DNA of 26,131 nucleotides from JAWVZU01 sp033722075 (GTDB lineage Bacteria > Pseudomonadota > Gammaproteobacteria > Xanthomonadales > SZUA-38), in assembly GCA_033722075.1 (NCBI GenBank), contig JAWVZU010000017.1, positions 1 through 26,131 of the forward strand, in the 5' to 3' direction. Below the pieces are notes generated by a model that saw only the letters and a program-made list of their open reading frames with translations, was not told the DNA's origin and did no database searches. Below, one piece after another: positions 6,610 to 14,608 of the stretch. Every line of letters begins with the position of its first letter. Within the stretch, counting starts at the first letter, position 1. Both the position numbers and the translations under genes were made by a program.

Positions 6610-7971
6610 TCAGTAGGCGCATTCTTTGAACAGCGGATCGACCGATTGGTTCCAGTCCGTACGATACAACTCCAGCTTGCGCTGGGCAGGGGTGAGACCC
6701 GAGTCGACGATCTCGAAAAGCGGGGTGAGGAAACCGGTCTCGTCGTCTCCGGCGGCGTTGGTCCGGTTGCGAGCCCGCAGACCACTGCGTGCGATCGCCA
6801 GCACTTCGATCGCAACCTCCTTCAGCGGGCGACCGCCGATCTCCGCCTCTAGGCCGAGCCTCGGCACGTCGGTTCGCAGCTGCTGGCGGGCGGCGGTATC
6901 CCAGTCGCGGGTCAGATCCATCGCCGCCTGGAGGGCGTCGTCGTCATAGAGCAATCCGACCCAGAAAGCGGGCAGGGCGCAGAGTCGCCGCCAGGGTCCA
7001 CCATCGGCACCGCGCATTTCCAGGAAGCTCTTTAGGCGGACTTCCGGGAAGATCGTGGTCATGTGGTCCTCGAAGTCGGCCACCGTCGCCCGCTCGCCGG
7101 GGATCTGGGTGAGCTTGCCCTCCATGAACTTCCGGAACGATTCTCCGGCGACATCGATATAGCGTCCCTCGCGCCGCACGAAATACATCGGCACGTCGAG
7201 CGCGTAGTCCACCCATCGCTCGAAGCCCATGCCGCTTTCGAACACGAAAGGCAGCATGCCGGCGCGGTCGGGATCGGTATGGGTCCAGGCATGGGACCGA
7301 TAGCTCAGGTAGCCCGAGGGCCGGCCTTCCAGGAACGGTGAATTGGCGAACAGGGCGGTGGCAACCGGTTGCAGCGCCAGGCCGACCCGAAACTTGTTCA
7401 CCATGTCCGCTTCGGACGCGAAATCCAGATTGACCTGCACCGTGCAGGTGCGGACCATCATGTCCAGGCCCATCTCTCCGACGCGGGGCATGTAGTCCCG
7501 CATGATCTTGTAACGGGCCTTGGGCATCCAGGGAAAACGCTCGCGCGGCCACTTGGGATGGAATCCGATCCCGAGAAACCCGATGTCCAGGGGGTCCGCG
7601 ACCTGCTTGACCTGGGCGAGGTGCGTATTCACCTCGTTGCAGGTCTGGTGGATGGTCTCGACCGGTGCTCCGGACAGCTCCAGCTGCCCGCCCGGCTCCA
7701 GCGATATGGAGCAGCCGTCGTCCTGGACCAGGCCGATCGGCACGTCACCTTCCATGACGGGATTCCAGCCCAGTTTCCCGAGTCCTTCGAGCACTGCACG
7801 GATTCCGTCGGGCGCGTCATACTCCAGGGGGGTCAGGTCCTGCCAGCGGAAACCGAATTTCTCGTGCTCGGTTCCGATTCGCCACTGATCGGGCGGCTTG
7901 CAGCCTTTCTCGATGAGGGCAATCAGCTGGGACTTGTCCTCGATGAGGGGTGAATTCGATGCGTTTCCCAA
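6610..7971 (-). CDS. gshA: Glutamate-cysteine ligase, plant/proteobacterial type
   Basis: The enzyme makes gamma-glutamylcysteine from glutamate, cysteine and ATP, the first step of glutathione synthesis in the cytosol. The 453-residue protein carries the family signature RIGTEHEKFGF (31-41), a GGQLELSG segment, the MVRTCTVQVNLDF strand and ALPAFWVGLLYD near the C-terminus, all typical of the plant-type GCS2 family. I chose the TTG at 7971 because GAGGAG lies six nt upstream and the length then fits the family; the frame is also open from a TTG at 8037 but without that support. It heads a tight operon with a lipoprotein and a glutathione-using glutaredoxin fusion. A perfect 6-bp hairpin lies in the leader (7992-8007). 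Confidence 0.93.
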   Translation of the reverse strand: MGNASNSPLIEDKSQLIALIEKGCKPPDQWRIGTEHEKFGFRWQDLTPLEYDAPDGIRAVLEGLGKLGWNPVMEGDVPIGLVQDDGCSISLEPGGQLELSGAPVETIHQTCNEVNTHLAQVKQVADPLDIGFLGIGFHPKWPRERFPWMPKARYKIMRDYMPRVGEMGLDMMVRTCTVQVNLDFASEADMVNKFRVGLALQPVATALFANSPFLEGRPSGYLSYRSHAWTHTDPDRAGMLPFVFESGMGFERWVDYALDVPMYFVRREGRYIDVAGESFRKFMEGKLTQIPGERATVADFEDHMTTIFPEVRLKSFLEMRGADGGPWRRLCALPAFWVGLLYDDDALQAAMDLTRDWDTAARQQLRTDVPRLGLEAEIGGRPLKEVAIEVLAIARSGLRARNRTNAAGDDETGFLTPLFEIVDSGLTPAQRKLELYRTDWNQSVDPLFKECAY

Positions 7972-8054
7972 GCGGGACTCCTCAGCGCTTGCGCGTCCGC
8001 AGACGCGGGTTAGGATAGCAGTTTGGGCTCCTCTCAACCTATCCCAAGGACATC
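7972..8054. other. Short divergent region between gshA and the SPFH gene
   Basis: These 83 bp must hold the starts of two divergent units. On the minus strand, TGCTATCCT (8014-8022) is a possible extended -10 without a clear -35. A perfect hairpin (CGCGTC at 7992-7997, loop 7998-8001, GACGCG at 8002-8007) lies between it and the gshA ribosome site GAGGAG (7978-7983). On the + strand, AAGGA (8046-8050) serves the SPFH ATG. I cannot assign a clear + strand promoter. Confidence 0.4.
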
Positions 8055-8582
8055 ATGAGCACCTGGGCAATCGGCCTGCTTATCGCGATACCGGTCATCC
8101 TGTTGGTCATGGCCGTACATCGCGTTCCCGCGGCCGAATCACATATCGTGAGGCGGCTCGGCCACGCCCATCGCACGCTCTCTCCCGGCTGGCACGTCAT
8201 CGTTCCAGTCCTCGAGCGGGTTGCGCACCGGGTCAGCATGAGCGGCCGGGTCCTCGAAGTCCGCGTCGACGGACTGGAAACCAGCGATCAGCATCCGATG
8301 CAAGCCCAAGGTGTCCTCTACTTTCAGGTGCTCGATGTGAACAAAGCGGTAGATCAGCTCGGCCAGCTCGACACCGCGGCCCGCAATCTCACCGAATCCG
8401 TGGTACGGGATTTCGTCGCCGATATCTCCCGTGCCTCCCTCGAACTGAGGTCCTCCGACGAGATCAGCAACTGGCTGCTCGGATTGCTGAACGAAACCTC
8501 GACGGGCTGGGGGGTGCGGATCACCCGCGTTGAGCTGGAACTCACCCGGTCGGCGAATGAAGACGGCGCAGCATCGGGATGA
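8055..8582 (+). CDS. Short SPFH / band-7 (stomatin-like) membrane protein
   Basis: The 175-residue protein has one N-terminal membrane segment (about 4-21), then an SPFH core. It shows the usual RVPAAESHIVRRLG start, LSPGWHVIVPVLERV, and the later helical part with NLTESVVRDFVADIS. Such proteins form oligomers that organise membrane microdomains or regulate membrane proteases. It is shorter than stomatins and HflC/HflK: it ends soon after the SPFH fold and lacks the long coiled-coil C-terminus, so a reduced oligomer or a partner is likely. AAGGA precedes the ATG. No NfeD or protease gene is adjacent, unlike typical stomatin operons. Its last 41 bp overlap aroE on the other strand. Confidence 0.8.
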   Translation: MSTWAIGLLIAIPVILLVMAVHRVPAAESHIVRRLGHAHRTLSPGWHVIVPVLERVAHRVSMSGRVLEVRVDGLETSDQHPMQAQGVLYFQVLDVNKAVDQLGQLDTAARNLTESVVRDFVADISRASLELRSSDEISNWLLGLLNETSTGWGVRITRVELELTRSANEDGAASG

Positions 8583-9381
8583 TGTCGGTGGTCGGAGGGC
8601 GGACCCCGCGCCACAAGCGGAAGGACTCGGCCCCCTGCTCGACCAGCATGCCCATGCCGTCGGCAAAGCGGGTGACGCCGTGCGCTTTGCACCAGCTCTG
8701 AAAAGGTTCGGCGGCCTTGCCGTAGCTCAGGTCGTAGGCCCAGGGCCGACCCGCCGCAACCGAGGCCGGTAGGGCAGGGGGTTCGCCCCGGTGTCCGGTG
8801 GAGGTTGCATTGATCACCCCGTCGAAGCCGGAGCCGGGCTTGTCCAGGGGCACGGCCTCCACTTCCGGAAAGAGTGCGGAAAGCGCTTCGGCCCGCGCGA
8901 CGGTCCGATTGGCAACGACGATGTGGGCAGGCCCGCGGGTCCTCAGGGCGGCAACGACGCCGCGTGCCGCGCCCCCGGCGCCGACGACGAGAATGCGCCG
9001 GTCGCGAACACACCATCCGAGGTTCTCTTCGAGATCGCGGACCAGTCCGAAGCCGTCCGTGTTGTCCCCGATCAGCTGACCATCGATGCGCATGATCGTG
9101 TTGACTGCGCCGGCGGCAACCGCCTGCGGCCGGCGCCCCGTGACCAGGCGAAAGGCACGCTCCTTGAAGGGCAAGGTGATGTTGGCGCCGGACAGTCGAC
9201 GACCGGCCTCCGAGTCCCAGAACGATTCGAACTTGTTTTCGTCGAGTTCGATGGCCCGGTATTCGATCGCCTCGCCGGTCAGTTCGGCGAAGTGAGCATG
9301 CAGCCGCGGCGACAGGCTGTGCCGCGCCGGGCAGCCGATCACCGCATACCGGTCGATGGCGGGGACTGTTTCAGCCGTCAC
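8542..9381 (-). CDS. aroE: Shikimate dehydrogenase
   Basis: The NADP-dependent enzyme reduces 3-dehydroshikimate to shikimate in aromatic amino acid synthesis. The 279-residue protein shows the shikimate-binding SLSP (22-25), the catalytic lysine K73 in LPFKE, N94, the paired catalytic aspartate D109 in NTDGFG, and the Rossmann loop GAGGAAR (134-140) with ANRT after it. The GTG at 9381 is the start: it overlaps the end of hemB by 11 nt and no better site exists before the conserved RYAVIG strand. Translational coupling to hemB is likely. The 3' end overlaps the convergent SPFH gene by 41 bp. Confidence 0.95.
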   Translation of the reverse strand: MTAETVPAIDRYAVIGCPARHSLSPRLHAHFAELTGEAIEYRAIELDENKFESFWDSEAGRRLSGANITLPFKERAFRLVTGRRPQAVAAGAVNTIMRIDGQLIGDNTDGFGLVRDLEENLGWCVRDRRILVVGAGGAARGVVAALRTRGPAHIVVANRTVARAEALSALFPEVEAVPLDKPGSGFDGVINATSTGHRGEPPALPASVAAGRPWAYDLSYGKAAEPFQSWCKAHGVTRFADGMGMLVEQGAESFRLWRGVRPPTTDIIPMLRRLHSPTG

Positions 9382-10363
9382 GCAACCACTCGGCCACGCG
9401 CCGCGCGTAGTAGGTCAGTACGCCGTCAGCGCCGGCGCGCTTGAAGCACAGCAGGGCTTCCAGCACGGAGGCCCGCTCGTCGAGCCAGCCCTCGGCCGCG
9501 GCGGCGGCAAGCATGGCGTATTCTCCACTCACCTGATAGGCGTAGGTCGGGACGCCGAAGCGCGCCTTGACGCGATGAACGATATCCAGGTAGGGCATGC
9601 CGGGCTTCACCATGACCATGTCCGCACCTTCCGCAAGGTCCAATTCGATTTCGCGCAGGGCCTCGTCGCCGTTGGCCGGGTCCATCTGGTAGCTGTACTT
9701 GTCGCCGCCGCCGAGGTTGGCCGCCGAACCCACCGCATCGCGGAAGGGCCCGTAGAAACACGACGCATATTTGGCGGCGTAGGCGAGGATCCGGACATTT
9801 CGGTGTCCGCCATCTTCCAGCGCCGTACGTATTGCGCCGACACGACCGTCCATCATGTCGGACGGCGCCACGACGTCGGCGCCCGCTTCCGCATGGGAGA
9901 CAGCCTGGCGGACGAGCGCGGCCAGCGTGGGGTCGTTGACCACATAACCGTCCTCGTCCAGCAGCCCGTCCTGGCCGTGAGAGGTGAAAGGATCCAGCGC
10001 GACATCGGTGATCACTCCGATGCGGGGCACCTGGTCCTTGATCGCGCGGACCGCACGTTGGGCAAGTCCCTCCGGGTTCCACGCTTCTTCCGCATTATCT
10101 GACTTCGCCTGCGGCGGTGTCACCGGAAACAGGGCCAGGGCGGGGATGCCGAGGGCCTCGCACTGCGCTGCTTCCTCGACCAGCAGGTCGATGCTGAGCC
10201 GATCCACGCCCGGCATGGACGGCACCGGTTCACGCCGCGATTGGCCCTCGCAGACGAAGAGCGGGTAGATCAGGTCGTCTACCGTGAGACGGTTCTCGCG
10301 CATCAGGCGGCGGGAGAACTCGTCCCGGCGCATGCGGCGCATGCGGGTTGTGGGGTATCCCAT
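9371..10363 (-). CDS. hemB: Porphobilinogen synthase (delta-aminolevulinic acid dehydratase)
   Basis: HemB condenses two 5-aminolevulinate molecules to porphobilinogen in heme synthesis. The 330-residue protein has both active-site lysines: K198 (AYAAKYASCFYGPFRD) and the Schiff-base K253 (VMVKPGMPYLD). The metal loop reads ALDPFTSHGQDG and lacks the three cysteines of zinc enzymes, so it is the Mg-dependent type known from Pseudomonas. The ATG at 10363 has AGAGGT just upstream. It is first in a two-gene unit with aroE and divergent from the cyclic-di-GMP protein. A weak candidate promoter lies at 10401-10428 (TTGCGC, 16 nt, TACTCT, minus strand). Confidence 0.96.
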   Translation of the reverse strand: MGYPTTRMRRMRRDEFSRRLMRENRLTVDDLIYPLFVCEGQSRREPVPSMPGVDRLSIDLLVEEAAQCEALGIPALALFPVTPPQAKSDNAEEAWNPEGLAQRAVRAIKDQVPRIGVITDVALDPFTSHGQDGLLDEDGYVVNDPTLAALVRQAVSHAEAGADVVAPSDMMDGRVGAIRTALEDGGHRNVRILAYAAKYASCFYGPFRDAVGSAANLGGGDKYSYQMDPANGDEALREIELDLAEGADMVMVKPGMPYLDIVHRVKARFGVPTYAYQVSGEYAMLAAAAAEGWLDERASVLEALLCFKRAGADGVLTYYARRVAEWLRDG

Positions 10364-10461
10364 GCAGACCTCTGCCGGTTCACTTGGATCGAAGTTCCAG
10401 AGAGTATCCACAATCGCCGCCAGCGCAAACCCTTCCCATCGTGCGTTGACGCTTGAATAAG

Positions 10462-10490
10462 TTGCCGTACTGCTTTGATGCCGATAGGAT
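10462..10490 (+). promoter_or_regulatory. Candidate promoter of the GGDEF-EAL gene
   Basis: TTGCCG (10462-10467), a 17-nt spacer and TAGGAT (10485-10490) match sigma70 boxes at four of six positions each. The predicted start near 10497 would leave a leader of about 30 nt before the GTG at 10528. This is a plausible match only. Confidence 0.4.
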
Positions 10491-10527
10491 TAACGGTCCC
10501 TACCGGCATCTTGAGCGAGGATTTCCC

Positions 10528-13044
10528 GTGGCGGACCTGTTGGTTGTCGAACAGTCCTCGACGCTCGCGAATTTGCTCCAGCGCACCTTGCAAGCCGGCG
10601 GGTTCAACCGGGTCGAAATCTCCTCCGACATGGACAACGCGGTCGGCCGTCTGGGCAAGGACGCCTTCGAAGGCGTAGTCATCGGCGTCCCCCAGCGCGG
10701 TGTCTCCGACCTCCGTGGCTTGCTGAAGAAGCTCAATGGAGATTCCTCGGCGCTGGTTCTCGTTTCGCACCAGAAACACCCTCAGCTGGAACGTTTTGCG
10801 CGCAACCGCGACCGCTGCGAGATCCTCCCCTGGCAGCGTTTCGGACGGATTCCGAGAGTGCTGGCGGGGATGCTTCCGGCATCCGCGGGCCAGGACGAGG
10901 AGGCTCCGGAAGTGGATGCGCGCTCGGTGCGCGTGCTGTTCATCGACGATTCCAGGAGCTCGCGCTATGCCTATGGGCAGATCCTCAAGGAGCTCGGGTT
11001 TCCGCTCACCACCGCAGGTACCGTAGAGGAGGCCAGGGAGAAGGCGGCGGAAGGCGGCTTCGATCTGATCATCTCCGACTACTATCTCCCGGACGGCACC
11101 GGAGCCGAGCTGCTCCAGCACTTCTCTAGTCATCCGCCCACCGCCAAGGCGTCGCTTGCCGCGATCACCGGGACCTACCGCGAGACCATCATCAAGGAAT
11201 GCATCGATGCCGGCGCGACCGAGTGCATGTTCAAGAACGAGGCCAAGGAGCTGTTCATTGCCCGCGTCAGTGCCATGGCGCGGGTCATCGAGTCCCAGCG
11301 CGTCGTCGAAGCCGAACGCCAGCGCCTGGACGGCATCCTGGCCTCGGTTGGCGACGGGGTCTACGGCGTGGATTCGGAGGGCGTCATCACCTTCTTCAAT
11401 TCGACCGGTGCAGCCATTCTCGGCTTCGGCTCGTCGGAAGAGCTGATCGGGCGCCCGGCGGACGAGGTGATCCACGCCGGGGAAGAGGACGAGCAACGCC
11501 TGGCGGTCATGCGCAAGGCCTATCTCAGCGGCGATCGCCAGTCCGGCTTCGAGACCGTTTTCACGCATGTGTCCGGGCGCCTGATCCCCGTGGAATGTAC
11601 GATTTTTCCGCTGGCGATCCAGTCGCGCCGCAGGGGGTCCGTGGTGGTATTCCGAGACATATCCGAACGCAAGACCGTCGAGCAGCTGCGCTGGGAGGTC
11701 ACCCATGATCCGGTTACCGGCCTGGCCAATCGCCGGCACTTCGGGCAGAAGCTGGATCATGCGATCAACCGGCTGCGTGACGAGGGCGGCCATGGCGCGC
11801 TCCTCTATATCGATATCGACCGATTCGGGGATATCGTCCGGGCCATCGGCGAGTCGCCGTCAGAGCAGCTGCTGGCGGATGTCGCCGGGCGTCTCGCCAC
11901 GCTGCTGCGCCAGAACGACGTTATCGCGCGTCTGGGCGGCGACCACTTTGCCCTGCTGCTGACGGGCATCCAGCTGCCGAATGTCTTCACCGTCGCTGAT
12001 ACGTTCCGCGGGCTGGTCGGCGAGGTCAGCTACAAGGACGGCGAGGTCGAACGGGCCGTCGAGTGTTCCGTCGGTGTCATCATCCTTTCCGGCGGCACGC
12101 CATCGGCGGAGTATGCGCTGGAGCAGGGCCGGATCGCCTGCGATACGGCCAAGAAGAAGGGGCGCGATCAGACCCACATCTATATCGCGGAAGAGGACGC
12201 CAAGACCGTCGAGGCCCTGGAAACCGGTTGGACCGAGCGCTTCAAGGAGGCAACCCGTGAAGATCGGTTCGTTTTCCTGGCCCAGCCCATCCATCCGATC
12301 GGCTCCGTACCGGAGGCGTTCACCCAGCCTCCGGGTGAAACGATGCGGGCGGCGGCCTCGGAAGAGGGTGAATTCCTCTACGAGCTGCTGCTGCGCATGG
12401 TGGGCAAGGACGGACGGTGGGTGTCGCCGGGCGTGTTCGTGCCGTTAGCGGAGCGGGTCAACATGGCCCAGGAGATCGACCTCTGGGTGGTGCGGCGAGC
12501 GGCGAGGATTCTCGACGACTACTCGGACCACCCGGCGAGGATCTGCTTTACCATCAACCTGTCGAACGTCACCCTGCAGGACCCGGGCTCCCTCAAGCTG
12601 GTGCGCGAAGCGGTCGAGCAATACAGGTCGGTTGCCGACCGGCTGATCTTCGAAGTGACCGAAACGGCCGAACTGGCCAGTCTGCATAGCGCCCGCAAGA
12701 TGATGATGGACCTGAAAAAGCTGGGCTGCCGGTTTGCCCTGGATGATTTCGGGACCGGCTTCAGCTCTTTTTCTCACCTGAAACACCTGCCGGTCGACTT
12801 CATCAAGATCGACGGGATGTTCGTCCAGTCCATGAGCAGCGACGATGTGGATCGCACCATGGTCAACTCGATCACCAGCATGGCCCACGCGCTGGGCCTT
12901 TCAACCATCGCCGAACACGTCAATACGGAAAGCACGCTGAAGTCGGCACGGCAAGCGGGCGTGGACTTCGTTCAGGGGAATTTTCTCGGCGAGCCGGTGG
13001 CGCTGGACAATCTCAGGCTGGACGAGCTAGCAGCCAACTCGTAA
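10528..13044 (+). CDS. Two-receiver / PAS / GGDEF-like / EAL cyclic-di-GMP protein
   Basis: The GTG at 10528 has GAGGA six nt upstream, giving 838 residues. Residues 1-120 look like a receiver domain without its phospho-acceptor (FEGVVIGV where Asp is expected). Residues about 135-255 are a complete receiver: D140, D141, phospho-acceptor D184 (IISDYYLPDG), K236. A PAS domain (about 264-378) follows. The GGDEF domain (about 392-555) reads GGDHF at 470-474, so cyclase activity is doubtful. The EAL domain (about 615-830) reads ELL at 619-621 but keeps metal and catalytic residues: E619, N677, E709, D739, D740, K760, E796, Q816. Phosphodiesterase activity is therefore possible. The layout recalls FimX, the type IV pilus regulator, but FimX lacks a full EAL site, so I do not name it. 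No kinase is adjacent. Confidence 0.9.
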   Translation: MADLLVVEQSSTLANLLQRTLQAGGFNRVEISSDMDNAVGRLGKDAFEGVVIGVPQRGVSDLRGLLKKLNGDSSALVLVSHQKHPQLERFARNRDRCEILPWQRFGRIPRVLAGMLPASAGQDEEAPEVDARSVRVLFIDDSRSSRYAYGQILKELGFPLTTAGTVEEAREKAAEGGFDLIISDYYLPDGTGAELLQHFSSHPPTAKASLAAITGTYRETIIKECIDAGATECMFKNEAKELFIARVSAMARVIESQRVVEAERQRLDGILASVGDGVYGVDSEGVITFFNSTGAAILGFGSSEELIGRPADEVIHAGEEDEQRLAVMRKAYLSGDRQSGFETVFTHVSGRLIPVECTIFPLAIQSRRRGSVVVFRDISERKTVEQLRWEVTHDPVTGLANRRHFGQKLDHAINRLRDEGGHGALLYIDIDRFGDIVRAIGESPSEQLLADVAGRLATLLRQNDVIARLGGDHFALLLTGIQLPNVFTVADTFRGLVGEVSYKDGEVERAVECSVGVIILSGGTPSAEYALEQGRIACDTAKKKGRDQTHIYIAEEDAKTVEALETGWTERFKEATREDRFVFLAQPIHPIGSVPEAFTQPPGETMRAAASEEGEFLYELLLRMVGKDGRWVSPGVFVPLAERVNMAQEIDLWVVRRAARILDDYSDHPARICFTINLSNVTLQDPGSLKLVREAVEQYRSVADRLIFEVTETAELASLHSARKMMMDLKKLGCRFALDDFGTGFSSFSHLKHLPVDFIKIDGMFVQSMSSDDVDRTMVNSITSMAHALGLSTIAEHVNTESTLKSARQAGVDFVQGNFLGEPVALDNLRLDELAANS

Positions 13045-13627
13045 TCACCTCCCGGGCCTGCTCGACGCCCTCCCCGGACGTCGCCGAGAAGCGCTGCACA
13101 CTGGTCGGCAATTGGGCATCCTCTAGAGCCTGGACCACCTCTCGCTCGGTCTGGATGGCGCGGCCCCGTTTCAGCTTGTCGGCCTTGGTCAGCAGAACGT
13201 GCACCGGCAGTTTCCGGAATGCACAGAAGTCCAGCATCTGCCAGTCGAAGGGCCTCAGCGGGTGGCGGATGTCCATTACCAGGATCAGGCCGGCCAGGGC
13301 CCGGCGTTTCTGAAAATAGGCCTCCATGGTACGCCGCCAGGATTCCTGGAGTTCGGCTGGGACCTTGGCGTAGCCGTAGCCCGGTAGATCCACCAGGCGC
13401 AGCGTTCCGGTCAGTTCGAAGACCACCAACTGCTGGGTTCGACCCGGCGTCTTGCTGACTCGGGCCAGGGCGCGACGATTGCTGATGGCGTTGAGCGCCG
13501 AAGACTTGCCGGCATTGGAGCGCCCGGCAAAGGCCACTTCCCGTCCTTCGTCAGGCGGCATCTGTCGGAGCTGCTGCGCGGCAATCGTGAACTGCGCGGA
13601 GCTGAAATCCAGGGGGGCTTCGGCCAT
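13013..13627 (-). CDS. engB: Ribosome biogenesis GTPase EngB/YsxC
   Basis: This is a 204-residue cytosolic TrmE-Era-Obg-like GTPase needed for large-subunit assembly. Visible motifs are the P-loop GRSNAGKS (35-42), SKTPGRTQ (58-65, G2), DLPG (80-83, G3), TKAD (147-150, G4) and SATSG (G5), in the order of E. coli YihA. The ATG at 13627 matches the family N-terminus, though the ribosome site is weak; the frame stays open further upstream without family similarity. A near-perfect 25-bp inverted repeat lies upstream (13652-13676). The 3' end overlaps the GGDEF-EAL gene by 32 bp. Confidence 0.95.
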   Translation of the reverse strand: MAEAPLDFSSAQFTIAAQQLRQMPPDEGREVAFAGRSNAGKSSALNAISNRRALARVSKTPGRTQQLVVFELTGTLRLVDLPGYGYAKVPAELQESWRRTMEAYFQKRRALAGLILVMDIRHPLRPFDWQMLDFCAFRKLPVHVLLTKADKLKRGRAIQTEREVVQALEDAQLPTSVQRFSATSGEGVEQAREVITSWLLARPA

Positions 13628-13651
13628 GCGTGCATGATGCCTGCGAGCCAC

Positions 13652-13676
13652 GACAGCGCACAAGTTGTGCGTTGTC
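13652..13676. repeat. 25-bp inverted repeat upstream of engB
   Basis: Two 12-nt arms (13652-13663 and 13665-13676) flank a single central base and pair at 11 of 12 positions, the exception being a G-T. The repeat starts 25 bp upstream of the engB start codon. It could be a dimeric repressor or activator site, or a hairpin in the engB leader. I do not recognise it as a known operator. Confidence 0.6.
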
Positions 13677-13706
13677 AGCCAGAGGTGCCAACCGGCGCCT
13701 GCTTGA

Positions 13707-13735
13707 TTGACGCCCGCAATTCCGGCTGCTATAAC
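13707..13735 (+). promoter_or_regulatory. Extended -10 sigma70 promoter for cytochrome c4
   Basis: TTGACG (13707-13712), a 17-nt spacer ending in TGC, and TATAAC (13730-13735) give a strong extended -10 promoter. The predicted start near 13742 leaves a leader of about 150 nt before the ATG at 13890. A 6-bp inverted repeat with a 5-bp spacer (AACGCC at 13733-13738, GGCGTT at 13744-13749) overlaps the -10 and start point, a position that suits a repressor site. Confidence 0.6.
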
Positions 13736-13889
13736 GCCGCCCCGGCGTTTCGCGGCGTGAACTTCTGCTCGAACGGGCGACGACACCGAGTGGACGAACG
13801 ATGAGTTCACATATCTATTTGCCGAGCGGTTTAATACAATATGCCGTTTGTGCCGCGGCGACCGTCGAGAGTTTCAGGAGACAAGTGAC

Positions 13890-14519
13890 ATGACCCGACT
13901 TCTCAGCCTCATTCTGATTGCCTGGTTCGGTGCCGCCGAGTCCGCCGAAGAGGTCGATGTGCTTGGAGGGGGCGACGCGGCCGCGGGCGCAAACAAGATC
14001 ACCACCTGCCTGGCCTGCCATGGCCAGGACGGCAACAGCGTCAACGGCGAATGGCCCAAACTTGCCGGGCAGCATCAGCGCTACCTCGTCAGGCAGCTTT
14101 CGCTCTACAAGTCCGGCGGACGTCAGAATGCGATCATGGCGGGCATGTCGGCCGCACTGAGCGAGCAGGACATGGCGGATATCGCCGCACACTACAGCTC
14201 GCAGACCCTCAAGCCCGGTGTGGCCGATCCAGCCCTGGTGGATCACGGCGAAGAGCTCTATCGGTCCGGTGATGCGGAGCGAGCCATCCCGGCCTGCATG
14301 GCGTGCCACGGGCCGACCGGCGAGGGCAATCCCCTGGCGCTCTACCCACGTCTCGCGGGCCAACATGCGCAATACACGGCCACCCAGCTCAAGCTGTTCC
14401 GCGACGGTGCGGTATGGGGCACCGGCGAGAAGGCCAACGCGGTGATGTCGGAAGTTGCGGCGGGCCTCACCGACGCGGACATCGAGGCGCTTGCCTCGTA
14501 TCTGCAGGGTCTGCACTAG
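13890..14519 (+). CDS. Diheme cytochrome c4
   Basis: The 209-residue periplasmic or membrane-associated electron carrier has a signal peptide (1 to about 19) and two fused class I cytochrome c domains. Heme sites are C40-x2-C43-H44 and C136-x2-C139-H140. Likely axial methionines are M86 (or M83) and M186. The two halves share the PKLAGQH / PRLAGQH motif typical of c4. AGGAG lies nine nt before the ATG. It probably passes electrons from the bc1 complex to terminal oxidases. It precedes dsbA by 89 bp, an order (engB, cytochrome c4, dsbA) I recall from Xanthomonadaceae. Confidence 0.93.
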   Translation: MTRLLSLILIAWFGAAESAEEVDVLGGGDAAAGANKITTCLACHGQDGNSVNGEWPKLAGQHQRYLVRQLSLYKSGGRQNAIMAGMSAALSEQDMADIAAHYSSQTLKPGVADPALVDHGEELYRSGDAERAIPACMACHGPTGEGNPLALYPRLAGQHAQYTATQLKLFRDGAVWGTGEKANAVMSEVAAGLTDADIEALASYLQGLH

Positions 14520-14608
14520 CCGGGATCTTGCACAAGGGGGGCGCCTGAACTTTCCCGGCGCTGCGCGGTCTTCTTTTTCGTCCCTAACCCAGTCAAGGAT
14601 CTGTTTGC

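Noticed and set aside
13628..13810. Upstream extension of engB
   Set aside because: The added residues do not match EngB and would run through the inverted repeat and the cytochrome c4 promoter.
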